64,000 nt of DNA from Gordonia bronchialis DSM 43247 (GCF_000024785.1 NC_013441.1:806001-870000); one strand, 5' to 3'; positions 42,489-51,596 are shown, counted from the first letter of the stretch. Notes: generated by a model from the letters alone, not told the origin. Translations and numbers: made by a program.

Positions 42489-43763
42489 GTGGTAGTTAAC
42501 GAACCTATCGATCCTGTCGTGCGGCTGGCGATCTCGCAGTGGCCTGATGATGCACCCCGCGGAGCGGTCTCGACATTCTGCGCCGAACACGGGATTTCGC
42601 GGAAGTCGTTCTACGAGTTGCGTAAACGAGCACGAGCGGATGGGCCGTCAGCGGTCCTGGAACCCCGTACCCGCCGCCCGAAGTCGAGCCCGTCAGCGCT
42701 CAATGACGAGGTCAAAGCGCAGGCGGTGGCCGTGCGCGCCGCTCTGGAAGCCTCAGGTCTGGATCACGGGCCGATCAGCGTGCACGACAAGATGCAGTCG
42801 ATGGGGTTGACTCAGGTGCCCTCGACGGCCTCGCTGGCTCGGATCTTCCGCGAAGCCGGTGTCGCTCGCCGTGAGCCAAAGAAGAAGCCCCGCTCGGCGT
42901 GGCGGAGGTTCGTCTACCCGGCGCCGAATGCGTGCTGGCAACTCGATGGCACCGAGTACGTCCTGACCGGTGGACGCAGGTGCGTCATCCTGCAGCTCAT
43001 CGACGATCACTCTCGCTACGCCGTGGGCTCACATGTGGCCGCAGGCGAAACGGCTGAGGCTGCGATCGCCGTGTTCGACAAGGCAGTGACCGCCCACGGA
43101 GTACCTCAACGACTCCTCACCGACAATGGGCCCGCGCTCAACCCCTCGCGGCGCGGCCGTCTCGGTCAGCTCGTCGAGCACGTCCGCGTGCTCGGGGTGG
43201 AAACGATCACCGGCAAGCCCTACAAGCCGACCACGCAGGGAAAGAACGAGCGATTCCATCAGACGTTGTTCCGGTATCTGGACAAGCAGCCATTGGCTGA
43301 CACCCTGGCCGAGCTGCAGGCCCAGGTTGATGCGTTCGATCACATCTACAACACCCAACGGCCTCACCAGGGCCTGCCAGGGCGCGTCACACCACTAGCC
43401 GCGTGGCAAGCCACACCGAAAGCCCATGCACCACAACCGATAGCCGGTGGATCACTGTTCGATCGGCCTACATCGCGCCCGCCCGCGCCGCGCCCAACCG
43501 CCGATCTACCCGAGGGCGTCCTGGTCAGGACTGTCAGCACTTCCGGCACCATCAGCGTGGACTCAGTCACCTACATGGTCGATGTGGACCACGCCTTCAA
43601 CCAGGTCCTCGTCGTCGCCGACGACAGCGCGATCGTCATCGCGAACACCGATGGAGAGGTCGTAGTCGAACACCCTCGACCCGCTCCCGGAGTTCGCTAC
43701 GTCGGCAACCGACAACCCCGCGGCCCACGCCCCACGAAGACCAGACCGTCACCGAAGTCCTGA
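42489..43763 (+). CDS. IS481-family transposase
   Basis: This protein of about 424 residues has an N-terminal HTH (FCAEHGISRKSFYELRKRA) and an integrase core with D153 (WQLDGTEYVL), D212 (LLTDNGPAL) and E254 (TTQGKNERFHQTL). A C-terminal domain resembles that of IS481/ISL-type enzymes (SGTISVDSVTYMVD). GTG 42489 (or 42486) is the inferred start; the open frame runs back antisense into arsR without start signals. The stop lies inside the first right-end motif, so gene and element end together. Confidence 0.88.
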   Translation: MVVNEPIDPVVRLAISQWPDDAPRGAVSTFCAEHGISRKSFYELRKRARADGPSAVLEPRTRRPKSSPSALNDEVKAQAVAVRAALEASGLDHGPISVHDKMQSMGLTQVPSTASLARIFREAGVARREPKKKPRSAWRRFVYPAPNACWQLDGTEYVLTGGRRCVILQLIDDHSRYAVGSHVAAGETAEAAIAVFDKAVTAHGVPQRLLTDNGPALNPSRRGRLGQLVEHVRVLGVETITGKPYKPTTQGKNERFHQTLFRYLDKQPLADTLAELQAQVDAFDHIYNTQRPHQGLPGRVTPLAAWQATPKAHAPQPIAGGSLFDRPTSRPPAPRPTADLPEGVLVRTVSTSGTISVDSVTYMVDVDHAFNQVLVVADDSAIVIANTDGEVVVEHPRPAPGVRYVGNRQPRGPRPTKTRPSPKS

Positions 43764-43823
43764 CACACCAACTGTCACCGAAGTCCTGACACAGAACTGT
43801 CACCGAAGACCCGATACATCACA
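43747..43823. repeat. right end of the transposon with three motif copies
   Basis: CGTCACCGAAGTC at 43747, TGTCACCGAAGTC at 43773 and TGTCACCGAAGAC at 43798 are inverted relative to the left-end copies and spaced 25-26 bases apart. Confidence 0.75.
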
Positions 43824-43838
43824 CTTGCATACTCGCCA
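43824..43838 (+). repeat. target-site duplication, right copy
   Basis: CTTGCATACTCGCCA is identical to 38178-38192 and directly follows the right inverted repeat. Confidence 0.85.
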
Positions 43839-43852
43839 ACTGCTCGGTATTG

Positions 43853-43868
43853 TCGAACATAGTTTCGA
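43853..43868. promoter_or_regulatory. LexA (SOS) box before the 13E12/HNH gene
   Basis: TCGAACATAGTTTCGA matches the actinobacterial SOS box TCGAAC-N4-GTTCGA with one mismatch. It is 20 bases upstream of the HNH gene start. LexA control of 13E12-repeat genes is known in mycobacteria. Confidence 0.7.
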
Positions 43869-43887
43869 TACGGCGGGAGGGGGTCCG

Positions 43888-45724
43888 GTGGCCGACAACA
43901 ATCGGAATGATCAGCAGCAGCGTGATCAGCCGTTGCCGGATGACTCGCGTTCGTCGGCAGGTTTCGAGTCGTGGGAGGTGTGGCGGCCGGGTCAGGGGTG
44001 GGAGCCGGATCTGCCGCAGTCGTATGCGGCGTTGATGGCCGCGCGGATCGCGACCGGACGCGATCCGGCACCGACTGTGGAGTCTGCGGAGTCGTCGGGC
44101 CCCGACGGTGATCTGCCGGCTCTGTATGCGTTGTTGGGGCAGGTGGTCGATCAGATCGCGGTGGCGGAGTCCTCGGGTTTGTCGGATGCGCAGGTCGTGG
44201 AGGTGGCCGAGGCGCATGAGCTGATCGCTCGCCGGTTGTGGGGGTTGGGGCATCGGCGCGTGATGGACATCTCGGACCGTGGTGCGTTCACCAAGACCGG
44301 CCATAAGTCGATCCGCCAGTTCATGGACGACCGGCTGCGGATCACTGATCTGCGTGGTCGGGTCGCGGCGATGGACGCGATCTGTGCCAAGTATTCGATG
44401 CAGGGTGAACGACTCACCCCGAAGCATCCGTATCTGGCCGACGCGGTGGCTGAGGGCGCTCTCGGACCGAGTCATGTGACCGCGGTGTTGGAGGCACTCG
44501 ACAAGATTCCCGCCGCAGTGATTCCGGAGAAGAAGCACGCCGCGGAAATGCTGCTGGTCGATGCCGCCCGATCGTGCACGCCCACCCAGATCGCCAAGGT
44601 GGGGCAGAAGATCCTGGGCTATCTGGATCCGGATGGATCGTTGACCGAGGACCGCGACCGGGCTCGGCGGCGCGGGATTCGCCTGTCCCCGCAGGACTCG
44701 CAGTTGATGTCGAAGATCGTCGGGCATCTGGATCCGGTCACCCGGGCCATGTTCGACATGGTGTTGGCGGCCTGGGCCGCGAAGGGCATGAACAACCCGG
44801 CCGACGAGGTCCCGTTGGTAGGACCGGTCGACGGGGTCGACGAACAACAGGTGGCCGAGGCCGCCGGGCGTGATGATCGCAGCCCGGAGCAACGCAACCA
44901 CGATGCGTTGAAGGCGATTCTGCGGGCGGCCCTGGATGGTGGGGTGTTGGGGCAATCGCATCGCGGCCTGCCGCCGCATCTGGTTGTGAAGATCACCGAA
45001 TCCGAGTTGCGCGAGCAGGCCGGGGTCGGGGAAACCACCACCGGCGCGATGTTGCCGATCTCCGATGTCATCGCCTTGGCAGCCGAAGCCCAGCAGCATT
45101 TGGCGGTGTTCGCCGATCACACCGAAGCCCCCTTGTATTTGGGGCATGGGGAACGGTTGGCATCACGCGATCAGCGGTACATGATCGTCGCTCACCAACC
45201 GGGCTGCACCTGCCCGGGCTGCACTACCTCGACCGCCTACAGCGAGATCCATCACGCGGCGAAGGATTGGGCTGATGGTGGGACGACCGAAATCTCGATA
45301 CGCCTCGGGCTCGCAAGCTCGCACGTGGCTACTCGATCCAAGTATCGACACCCTGACCACTGCGTGCGGGCCGCACAACCGGATGGTGGGACCGAAACCC
45401 GGCCAGTACACCACCAGCGTCCTCACCGACGGGCCGGATGCCGGTCGGACGGCGTGGCGGTTGAACACCGAGGACGGGATGGCGTCGAATGAGGCGCGGA
45501 TCAATCGGGTCAATGACATCGGCCCGCAGATCGTGGCCTACCTGAAAGTCATTCGTGTCCAACGCGAACGCGACCAACAATCCCGGGCCGCGACGACCGC
45601 CCCGCTGATCCGGGATGTGCGGGACACCCCCGACAGTCGTCGTATCCGCCGGATGATCGCCGGCTGCTGGACCATCCGCCGCATCAACCTCGACAACGAC
45701 GACCGCCTCCGAGCCGGACCCTGA
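43888..45724 (+). pseudogene. 13E12/DUF222-HNH endonuclease gene, disrupted
   Basis: GTG 43888 follows GGGAGGGGG. The DUF222 part is intact (VVEVAEAHELIARRLWGLGHRRVMD through LRDRDRARRR-like regions). The HNH part starts CTCPGCTTSTAYSEIHHAAKDWADGG in frame 1. It resumes as DTLTTACGPHNRMVGPKPGQYTT in frame 2 after about 52 extra bases at 45292-45343. In frame 1 translation runs to a stop at 45492 without the ACGPHN half of the nuclease. The original frame-2 end runs to 45724 (DDRLRAGP). Hence the nuclease is predicted inactive unless the insertion is a recent allele. Confidence 0.85.
45292..45343. repeat. about 52-bp repeat insertion inside the HNH gene
   Basis: The inserted stretch begins TCTCGATACGCCTCGGGCTC and ends with GGCTACTCGATCC, the pattern of short dispersed palindromic repeats of actinobacteria. 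It is similar in outline to the TTTCGACACGCGGC...GGCTCAACCAGC repeats at 292, 53331 and 53428. Its length (1 modulo 3) explains the frame change. Exact ends are uncertain by a few bases. Confidence 0.65.
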
Positions 45725-45788
45725 CCCCGCCCCACCGTCAGCACTCACCCCGCCACCAGCCACCGGTGGCGGGGCACAAGTGCAGGCG

Positions 45789-46763
45789 CTAACGGGTCGT
45801 CATCGCCGTCACGAGTGCATCGGCGTCCTGCGCCACCAGATCGGCGTTGACGGCCGCCCCGGCCTGCACGCCCGCGCCCATCGACACCGTCACCATGGCC
45901 GCGAGGTCGGCGGTGTTGCCGGCCGCCCACACACCCGGAACGGCGGTCTGGCCCATCACGCCGGTCTCGATGAAGGTGCCGCCCATCGGATGTGGCGAGG
46001 CGGTGCCGCCGAGTTGCTCGTAGAGGTCGGTGCGCGCGACGAAGCGCGGCGCAACCACCACGGCGTCGGCGGCCAGCGTCGAACCGTCGGCCAGCACCAC
46101 GCCGCCCAGCCGCGCGGTGCCGTCGTTGTCGACCACCACGTCGAGGTGATCCACCGCAGCGTCGACGATGTCGATGCCGCGGGCTGCGAGTCGTGCGGCG
46201 TCGGCCTCCGGTAGAGACGGCATCGCATGGGCGATGACGCTGACGTGCTCGGACAGCTGCCGGAACAGGAGTGCCTGGTGAGCGACCATCGCGTTGGTCG
46301 CGATCACCGCAATTCGCTTGCCGCGCACCTCCCAGCCGTGGCAGTACGGGCAGTGCAGGACGTCGGTGCCCCATAGTGCCGCCACGCCGGGGATGTCGGG
46401 CAGCTCGTCGACGAGGCCGGTGGCCAGGATGAGCCGACGGGCGTGTAGCTGCTCGCCGGACGCGAGCGAGAGTGCGAAGCCGTCGTCATCACGGGTCACG
46501 GTGCGCACCCGATCGGTGCGCAGGATGCCACCGTAAGCGGCGAGTTCGGCGCGCCCGGCGGCGAGGAGGTCGCGCGGCGCGATGCCTTCGTGACCGAGGA
46601 CGTTGTGCGCGCCCGCGGCGGGTGCGTTGCGGGGTTCGCCGGCGTCGACGACGACGACCGACCGCAACGATCGGGCCAGAGCGGTGGCCGCGGCGAGTCC
46701 CGCGGGACCGCCGCCCACAATCGCCACCTCACAGCTCGTCACATCGCAGGTGTCGGAGTTCAT
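45789..46763 (-). CDS. thioredoxin-reductase-like NAD(P)/FAD oxidoreductase
   Basis: This 324-residue protein has an FAD motif VAIVGGGPAGLAAA, a second dinucleotide site (KRIAVIATNAMVAHQ) and a redox pair C138-P-Y-C141. AVPGVWAAGNTADL lies near the C-terminus. The second nucleotide motif lacks the usual GxGxxA pattern. It may reduce a small thiol partner or act as a stand-alone oxidase, as in gliotoxin-type TrxR-like proteins. It overlaps the frameshifted methyltransferase gene upstream by 4 bases (ATGA). Confidence 0.85.
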   Translation of the reverse strand: MNSDTCDVTSCEVAIVGGGPAGLAAATALARSLRSVVVVDAGEPRNAPAAGAHNVLGHEGIAPRDLLAAGRAELAAYGGILRTDRVRTVTRDDDGFALSLASGEQLHARRLILATGLVDELPDIPGVAALWGTDVLHCPYCHGWEVRGKRIAVIATNAMVAHQALLFRQLSEHVSVIAHAMPSLPEADAARLAARGIDIVDAAVDHLDVVVDNDGTARLGGVVLADGSTLAADAVVVAPRFVARTDLYEQLGGTASPHPMGGTFIETGVMGQTAVPGVWAAGNTADLAAMVTVSMGAGVQAGAAVNADLVAQDADALVTAMTTR

Positions 46764-47612
46764 GGGTCCGTCCTTTCGGTCGGTCGTGCGATCCAGACGA
46801 GACGCCCGGCTCGTACCGAGAGATCGGCGCGTCGTCGTAGTGCCAGTGGGTTCTGGTCGTCGAGCAGGATGTCGAGCGCCGCGAGGTCGTCGGCGTCGAG
46901 GACGTCGGCGAGTCCGGTCCGCAATCGGGTGTACCACTGCACCGCGTATTCGGCGGCCTGTGGTGGCACCCCGTCGGGTTCGACGCGGATCGTCACCTGG
47001 TCGAGAACGTCGAATCCCGCACCTCGAAGCTGAGTTGTCCACTCCGGGAAGGAGTTCCATCCGTTCGACGACATCGCGCGTTCGCAGCGATCCTCCAGTC
47101 CGGGCCGGCCGACCCCGGCGTCGTCGGGAAGGAAGCGCGGTGCCCCGTCGATCTCGACTACCGCGAGAATGCCGTCCGGGACGAGCGCCGACGACAGCGC
47201 GCGCAGAAATCGGTCGGGGTCGGCGATGTGGTGTAGCGACGACGACGCCCACACCACGTCGGGTGTCCCCGCAGCCGTGGGCCAGCCGTCGTCGAGGTCG
47301 GCTGCCACAGTGCGCACGCGCTGGAGGTACCCGCCGCGCCGGGCGCGCTCGGTCAGCATCGCGGCGAGTTCGGGGGGAGTGGTCGACGGCCACGATCTCC
47401 GCGTCGTCGAGGTGCGCCGCGAGCCGGTCGGTACCGGTGCCGGTGCCCGCGCCGATGTCCACCACCGTCCGCGGACGCCGGCCCAGTGCGCTGGCGACGA
47501 GGTCGATGGCGTCGTCGATGTAGCTGCCGACGACCGTCGCGTCGAGGTCGAGGACGCTCGCCATCTGGTGATCCTGCGGGTGGTGGTGCGGGTGGTGATG
47601 ATGGTGGGCCAT
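46760..47612 (-). pseudogene. class I SAM-dependent methyltransferase, frameshifted
   Basis: Residues 1-80 (from ATG 47612) read a His-rich start (MAHHHHHPHHHPQDHQM), ALGRRPRTVVDIGAGTGTGTDRLA and EIVAVDHSP. They then go out of frame at a run of six G on the plus strand (47372-47377). The rest continues in another frame: ELAAMLTERARRGGYLQRVR, VVWASSSLHHIADPDRFLRALSSALVPDGILAVVEIDG, ending at 46760. Deleting one base of the run restores one protein of about 283 residues. The cause is either a real lesion, slippage-based variation or a sequencing error. Confidence 0.8.
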
Positions 47613-47632
47613 GAGTCCACGGTAGCGAATGA

Positions 47633-47647
47633 ATGCCATAACGGCAT
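47633..47647. promoter_or_regulatory. inverted repeat ATGCC-ATAAC-GGCAT
   Basis: This sits in the 47-base gap between the divergent methyltransferase and XRE-cupin genes. TACACT (47647-47652) could be the -10 of a leaderless XRE-cupin transcript. It is a likely operator for that regulator. Confidence 0.55.
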
Positions 47648-47659
47648 ACACTCTTGCCT

Positions 47660-48238
47660 ATGGCGCAAGAACTCGATGTGGTGGTCCGGCAGCGTATCCG
47701 TGGACTGCGAATCGCCAAGGGGTGGACCCTCGACGCGCTGGCGGCCCGATGTTTCCTCAGTCCGTCGACGTTGAGCCGGATCGAGACCGGTCATCGTCGG
47801 GTGGCGCTCGACCAGCTGGTTCCGATCGCGCAGGCACTCGGCACCACCCTCGATCAGCTCGTCGAACCCGCCGACGACGGCGACGTGGTGATCCGTCCCG
47901 AACCACACACCGCAGAAGGCGTCACCGTGTGGGTGCTCTCGCGCGAGGGCTCACCGCAGGGCGTCCACGTCGCCAAGATGCGGATCGAGTCCACGCACCC
48001 CAACAGTCGTGATCACATGCGTGTTCACCCAGGTCGGGAGTGGTTCACGGTACTGTCCGGAACCGTTCGGCTACTGCTGGGTGACCGCACCATCCTGGTG
48101 CCGGCCGGCGACGCCGCCGAGTTCTCCACGATGGTTCCGCATTCGATCGGTGCGCACGGCGGACCGGTCGAGGTGTTGTCGATCTTCGATCACGAAGGTG
48201 AGCGAGCCCACCTCCCGGGTGCGGTCGCAGCCCGCTGA
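47660..48238 (+). CDS. XRE-family regulator with cupin domain
   Basis: This 192-residue protein has HTH LDALAARCFLSPSTLSRIETGHRRV and a cupin (RVHPGREWFTVLSGTVRLLLGDRTILVPAGDAAEFSTMVPHSIG) with metal-site-like His residues. It is divergent from the methyltransferase/oxidoreductase pair and probably controls it. ATG 47660 follows a TACACT box by 7 bases, suggesting leaderless translation. Confidence 0.86.
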   Translation: MAQELDVVVRQRIRGLRIAKGWTLDALAARCFLSPSTLSRIETGHRRVALDQLVPIAQALGTTLDQLVEPADDGDVVIRPEPHTAEGVTVWVLSREGSPQGVHVAKMRIESTHPNSRDHMRVHPGREWFTVLSGTVRLLLGDRTILVPAGDAAEFSTMVPHSIGAHGGPVEVLSIFDHEGERAHLPGAVAAR

Positions 48239-48268
48239 CCGGCGCTTCGATCGGTAGAGTTGTGTGCG

Positions 48269-49540
48269 ATGAACACCCAGTCCTCCCCACTGAATCGGCG
48301 CACCGTGCTCGCCGCTGCCGGCCTCGGCGTCCTCGGCGTTGCGGCGGCCGCCTGCTCGGGCTCGTCGTCGAACTCCGGCGAGGCCAAAAAGCCTGACGCG
48401 CCCGTCGTCGGCATCACCTTCACCCCGGCGCTCGACGCCGAGGCGCCCAACCCGACCGCCGAGTTCTCGGTGAAGGTCTCCGACGGCGTCCTGAACCCCG
48501 ACGTGAAGCTGAGCAACCCGCGCGGACGCGCTGTGGCCGGCAAGCTGTCCGACGACCGAACGACCTTCACCGTCACCGAACCACTGGGTTACGACACCGA
48601 GTACACGTGGAGCGGCAGCGCGACCGGCACCGACCGCAAGACCAAACCGATCGAGGGCAGCTTCACCACGCTCGCGCCCCGCAGCCAGCTCAACGTCGTC
48701 GTCAACATCGCCGACGGTCAGGAAGTCGGCATCGCGGCCCCGATCATCCTCAAGTTCGACGGCACCGTGGAAGACAAGGCCGCCGTCGAACGCGCGCTGA
48801 CGGTGACCACCACCCCGCACACCGAAGGTGCGTGGGCGTGGCTGGGCGAGGACAACGGGTCACGCGTGCACTGGCGGACCAAGGAGTACTACGCACCGGG
48901 CACCAAGGTGCACATGGCGGCCAAGCTGTACGGCCTCGACCACGGCGACGGCGCGTACGGTGCAGCCGATGTGACCAGCGACTTCACCATCGGCCGGGCC
49001 CAGGTGGTCAAGGCCGAGGCGTCGTCGCATCAGATCGTGGTGGTCCGCGACGGGTCGACGCTGATGACGCTGCCGTGCAGTTACGGCGGCGGCGACCTCG
49101 ACCGCAACGTCACCAGATCCGGCATCCATGTGGTGAGCGAGAAGTACGAGGACTTCTACATGTCCAACCCGGCCGCCGGGTACTTCAACATTCGCGAACG
49201 CTGGGCCGTGCGCATCTCCAACAACGGTGAGTTCATCCATGCCAATCCGGAAACCGTTGGCGTGCAAGGGTCGTCGAATGTGACCAACGGATGCATCAAC
49301 CTGTCGCTGGACAACGCGCAACGCTACTTCGAGTCTGCGATCTACGGGGACCCGGTGGAGGTGACCGGTACCCGCATCGCGCTGTCGGAGGCCGACGGCG
49401 ACATCTACGACTGGATCTTCGACTGGTCGACGTGGAAAGGGATGTCGGCGATCCAGGGCGAGGCCCGCAGCACATCCGCCCCAGCGACTCCGCGCGGCGC
49501 CCCGACCCCCAACGCCACCACCCCGGCGCCGCCACGCTGA
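48269..49540 (+). CDS. lipoprotein L,D-transpeptidase (LdtMt5/Rv0483-like)
   Basis: This 423-residue protein has an RR-bearing signal ([21 protein letters not shown]) with lipobox Cys 29. Two Ig-like domains (about 45-250) and a YkuD catalytic domain follow. The active site has H324 ([10 protein letters not shown]) and C342 ([11 protein letters not shown]). The position before GC, usually His in SHGC, is Asn 340. It forms 3-3 cross-links in peptidoglycan at the outer membrane face. A Pro/Thr-rich tail ends the protein. Confidence 0.92.
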   Translation: MNTQSSPLNRRTVLAAAGLGVLGVAAAACSGSSSNSGEAKKPDAPVVGITFTPALDAEAPNPTAEFSVKVSDGVLNPDVKLSNPRGRAVAGKLSDDRTTFTVTEPLGYDTEYTWSGSATGTDRKTKPIEGSFTTLAPRSQLNVVVNIADGQEVGIAAPIILKFDGTVEDKAAVERALTVTTTPHTEGAWAWLGEDNGSRVHWRTKEYYAPGTKVHMAAKLYGLDHGDGAYGAADVTSDFTIGRAQVVKAEASSHQIVVVRDGSTLMTLPCSYGGGDLDRNVTRSGIHVVSEKYEDFYMSNPAAGYFNIRERWAVRISNNGEFIHANPETVGVQGSSNVTNGCINLSLDNAQRYFESAIYGDPVEVTGTRIALSEADGDIYDWIFDWSTWKGMSAIQGEARSTSAPATPRGAPTPNATTPAPPR

Positions 49541-49585
49541 GGTTGCGGTTTGGCTCGCTGAGCGAGGCAAACCGCGACGTCGACC

Positions 49586-50365
49586 TCAGCCCGTCTTCAC
49601 ATTCCGCCGCGCCGACGCCTGATCGCGGGGTTTGAGCACGATCTGATCGAGGTTCACGTGCGGCGGACGGGACGCGACGAAGCCGATGACCTCGGCAACG
49701 TCGTCGGCGGTCAGCGGGGTCAGTCCCTCGTAGACGGCGTTGGCGCGTTCTTTGTCGCCTTCGAACCGGACCAGGGAGAAGTCGGTCTCCACCATGCCGG
49801 GTGCGATCTCGGTGAGCCGCACCGGTTTGCCGAGCAACTCGTAGCGCAACGTCCGGTGCGTGACGGCTTGCGCATGTTTGGCCGAGGTGTACCCGGCGCC
49901 GTTGTCGTAGGCCTCCAGAGCTGCGATCGACGTGATCGAAACGATCAGACCGTCACCCGACGCGATCAGCGCCGGGATCAGCGCCTTGGTGATCCGCAGA
50001 CTGCCGAGCACGTTGGTCTCCCACATCCAGCGCCAGTCGTCGAGGTCGGCGTTCGCGACCGGATCGAGTCCCTTGGCGCCGCCGGCGTTGTTGACGAGGA
50101 CGTGCACGGTATCGAGGCCGTCGACGAATCGGGCCACCGATTCCTCGTCAGTGACGTCGAGTTGTCTTCCGTCACCGCCGATCTCGGCTGCGAGTGCTTT
50201 GATGCGGTCGACGCGGCGGGCGCCGAGGACCACGTGATACCCCTGCCGCGCGAGTTGTCGGGCGGTGGCCGCGCCGATGCCGGAACTGGCGCCGGTCACC
50301 ACTGCGATCTTCGACGACGCGCCCGAGCGCGCCCCGGTGGTTTCCGAATCTGTGTCAGTGCTCAT
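49586..50365 (-). CDS. short-chain dehydrogenase/reductase (Rv0484c-like)
   Basis: This 259-residue SDR has TGASSGIGAATARQLA, LVNNAGGAKGLDP, a catalytic Ser in VSITSIAAL and YTSAKH (YxxxK). It lies between the L,D-transpeptidase and ROK genes, as in mycobacteria. Substrate unknown; the group includes serine/3-hydroxy acid-type dehydrogenases. Confidence 0.9.
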   Translation of the reverse strand: MSTDTDSETTGARSGASSKIAVVTGASSGIGAATARQLARQGYHVVLGARRVDRIKALAAEIGGDGRQLDVTDEESVARFVDGLDTVHVLVNNAGGAKGLDPVANADLDDWRWMWETNVLGSLRITKALIPALIASGDGLIVSITSIAALEAYDNGAGYTSAKHAQAVTHRTLRYELLGKPVRLTEIAPGMVETDFSLVRFEGDKERANAVYEGLTPLTADDVAEVIGFVASRPPHVNLDQIVLKPRDQASARRNVKTG

Positions 50366-50414
50366 GGAATTCAGCTTACGACCGGGCGCCGAGAGGCCCT
50401 GCTAGATTCTCACC

Positions 50415-51539
50415 ATGATCGGGGTGGTGCCGGCGACGTTGCAGGTCACGTCTACTCCCGCGGCCGCCGTCCTGCACGCGGTGCGGATGGGTGGTCCGAT
50501 GACCCGCGATCACATCACCTCGACGACGGGACTCTCGGCGGCCACCGTCAACCGGCAGGTGCATGCGCTCGCCGCGCACGGGCTGATCGTCGAACGCCCC
50601 GACCTCACCGACCCGGGCGCCATCGGGCGCCCCAAGAACCCGCTGACCATCGACCGGGATTCGCTGTGTGTGGCCGGGATGCACATCGGGGCCCGACGCA
50701 CGGTACTGGCGATCGCCGACCTCGGCGGGCGCACCCTCTACAGCCATGCGGTGCTGACGCCGGAGGGTGAGGCGAGCGCAGCCGTCGACGCCCTGTGCGC
50801 GCTGCTCGCCGAACTCGCCGGACGATTCAGCGGTCGCCGCCTGCTCTGGGGTGGCGTGGCGATCGGCGGAGCGGTCGACACCGAGACCGGTGTGGTCAGT
50901 CACCCCGTCCTCGGCTGGCGCCAACAGCGCATCGGCGCGCGGCTCGCCGAGGCGCTCGGCGTGCCGGTCTCGGTGTGCGAACACGTCGAGGCGATGGCCG
51001 CCGCCGAACTGCTGCTCACCTCACCGCGCGCCGACGACGGGTCCGGCCTGTTCTTCTATGCACGCGAAACCGCCGGTATGGCAATGACTCTCGACGGCCG
51101 AGTGCACGTGCCGCAGCGGGGAGCGGGAACCATCGCGCATCTGCCGGTGCAGGCGCCGGTCCTCCTCGGCGACGACGCGCAGGCCCGCCTGCAGGACGTC
51201 ATCGGCGACGAGCCGGCACTGGCCGCCGCAACCCGCCTGGGTGTGGGAGTCGACGATCCGCGCATCGTCGACGAACGCGCGCGCCTTCTCGGCCGGTGTG
51301 TCGCGATGATCCGCGACGTCATCAATCCCGACTCGATCGTCGTCGCCGGTGACGCCTTCGCGGCACATCCCGCCGGGCTCGCGCCGGTACAGGCCGCCTT
51401 CGACGAGGCCACCACCCTCGCGTGGCCGTTGGAAATCTCACCGTCGAGATTCGGTGTGCGAGTTCAGGAAGCGTCCGCGATCGTGGTTGCGCTCAGCGTG
51501 ATTTATGCCGACCCGGTGGCGGCGGTCGTGCCGATCTAG
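50415..51539 (+). CDS. ROK-family transcriptional regulator (Rv0485-like)
   Basis: This 374-residue protein has an N-terminal winged HTH (MTRDHITSTTGLSAATVNRQVHAL) and a ROK domain (VAGMHIGARRTVLAIADLGG, GVAIGGAVDTETGVV). The zinc-binding Cys cluster normal in sugar kinases is absent. In M. tuberculosis Rv0485 affects PE/PPE gene expression. It is divergent from the SDR gene. Confidence 0.87.
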   Translation: MIGVVPATLQVTSTPAAAVLHAVRMGGPMTRDHITSTTGLSAATVNRQVHALAAHGLIVERPDLTDPGAIGRPKNPLTIDRDSLCVAGMHIGARRTVLAIADLGGRTLYSHAVLTPEGEASAAVDALCALLAELAGRFSGRRLLWGGVAIGGAVDTETGVVSHPVLGWRQQRIGARLAEALGVPVSVCEHVEAMAAAELLLTSPRADDGSGLFFYARETAGMAMTLDGRVHVPQRGAGTIAHLPVQAPVLLGDDAQARLQDVIGDEPALAAATRLGVGVDDPRIVDERARLLGRCVAMIRDVINPDSIVVAGDAFAAHPAGLAPVQAAFDEATTLAWPLEISPSRFGVRVQEASAIVVALSVIYADPVAAVVPI

Positions 51540-51596
51540 GCAGATCACCCGTGGCCCGATGTGCCCTGCGCAGCGGATTACCCTACGGTGGGGTCC

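Larger units (their letters stand above)
38193..43823. mobile_element. arsenic-resistance transposon with IS481-family transposase
   Basis: This element of 5631 bp is bounded by 15-bp direct repeats. Its imperfect 26-base terminal inverted repeats (38193-38218 and 43798-43823) share TGT-A-T outer bases and the inner TCGGTGACA. Each end has three copies of the TCGGTGACA-type motif spaced about 23-26 bases (left 38206, 38231, 38254; right, inverted, 43747, 43773, 43798). The only transposase is next to the right end. The cargo is arsR, arsI, two arsC, an extended arsC, acr3 and arsR. No second internal left end is visible near the transposase, so the ars genes are passengers within one unit. 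Confidence 0.8.

Noticed and set aside
43819-45147. Minus-strand open frame opposite the HNH gene
   Set aside because: Antisense shadow; Arg/His/Gln-rich with no start signal.
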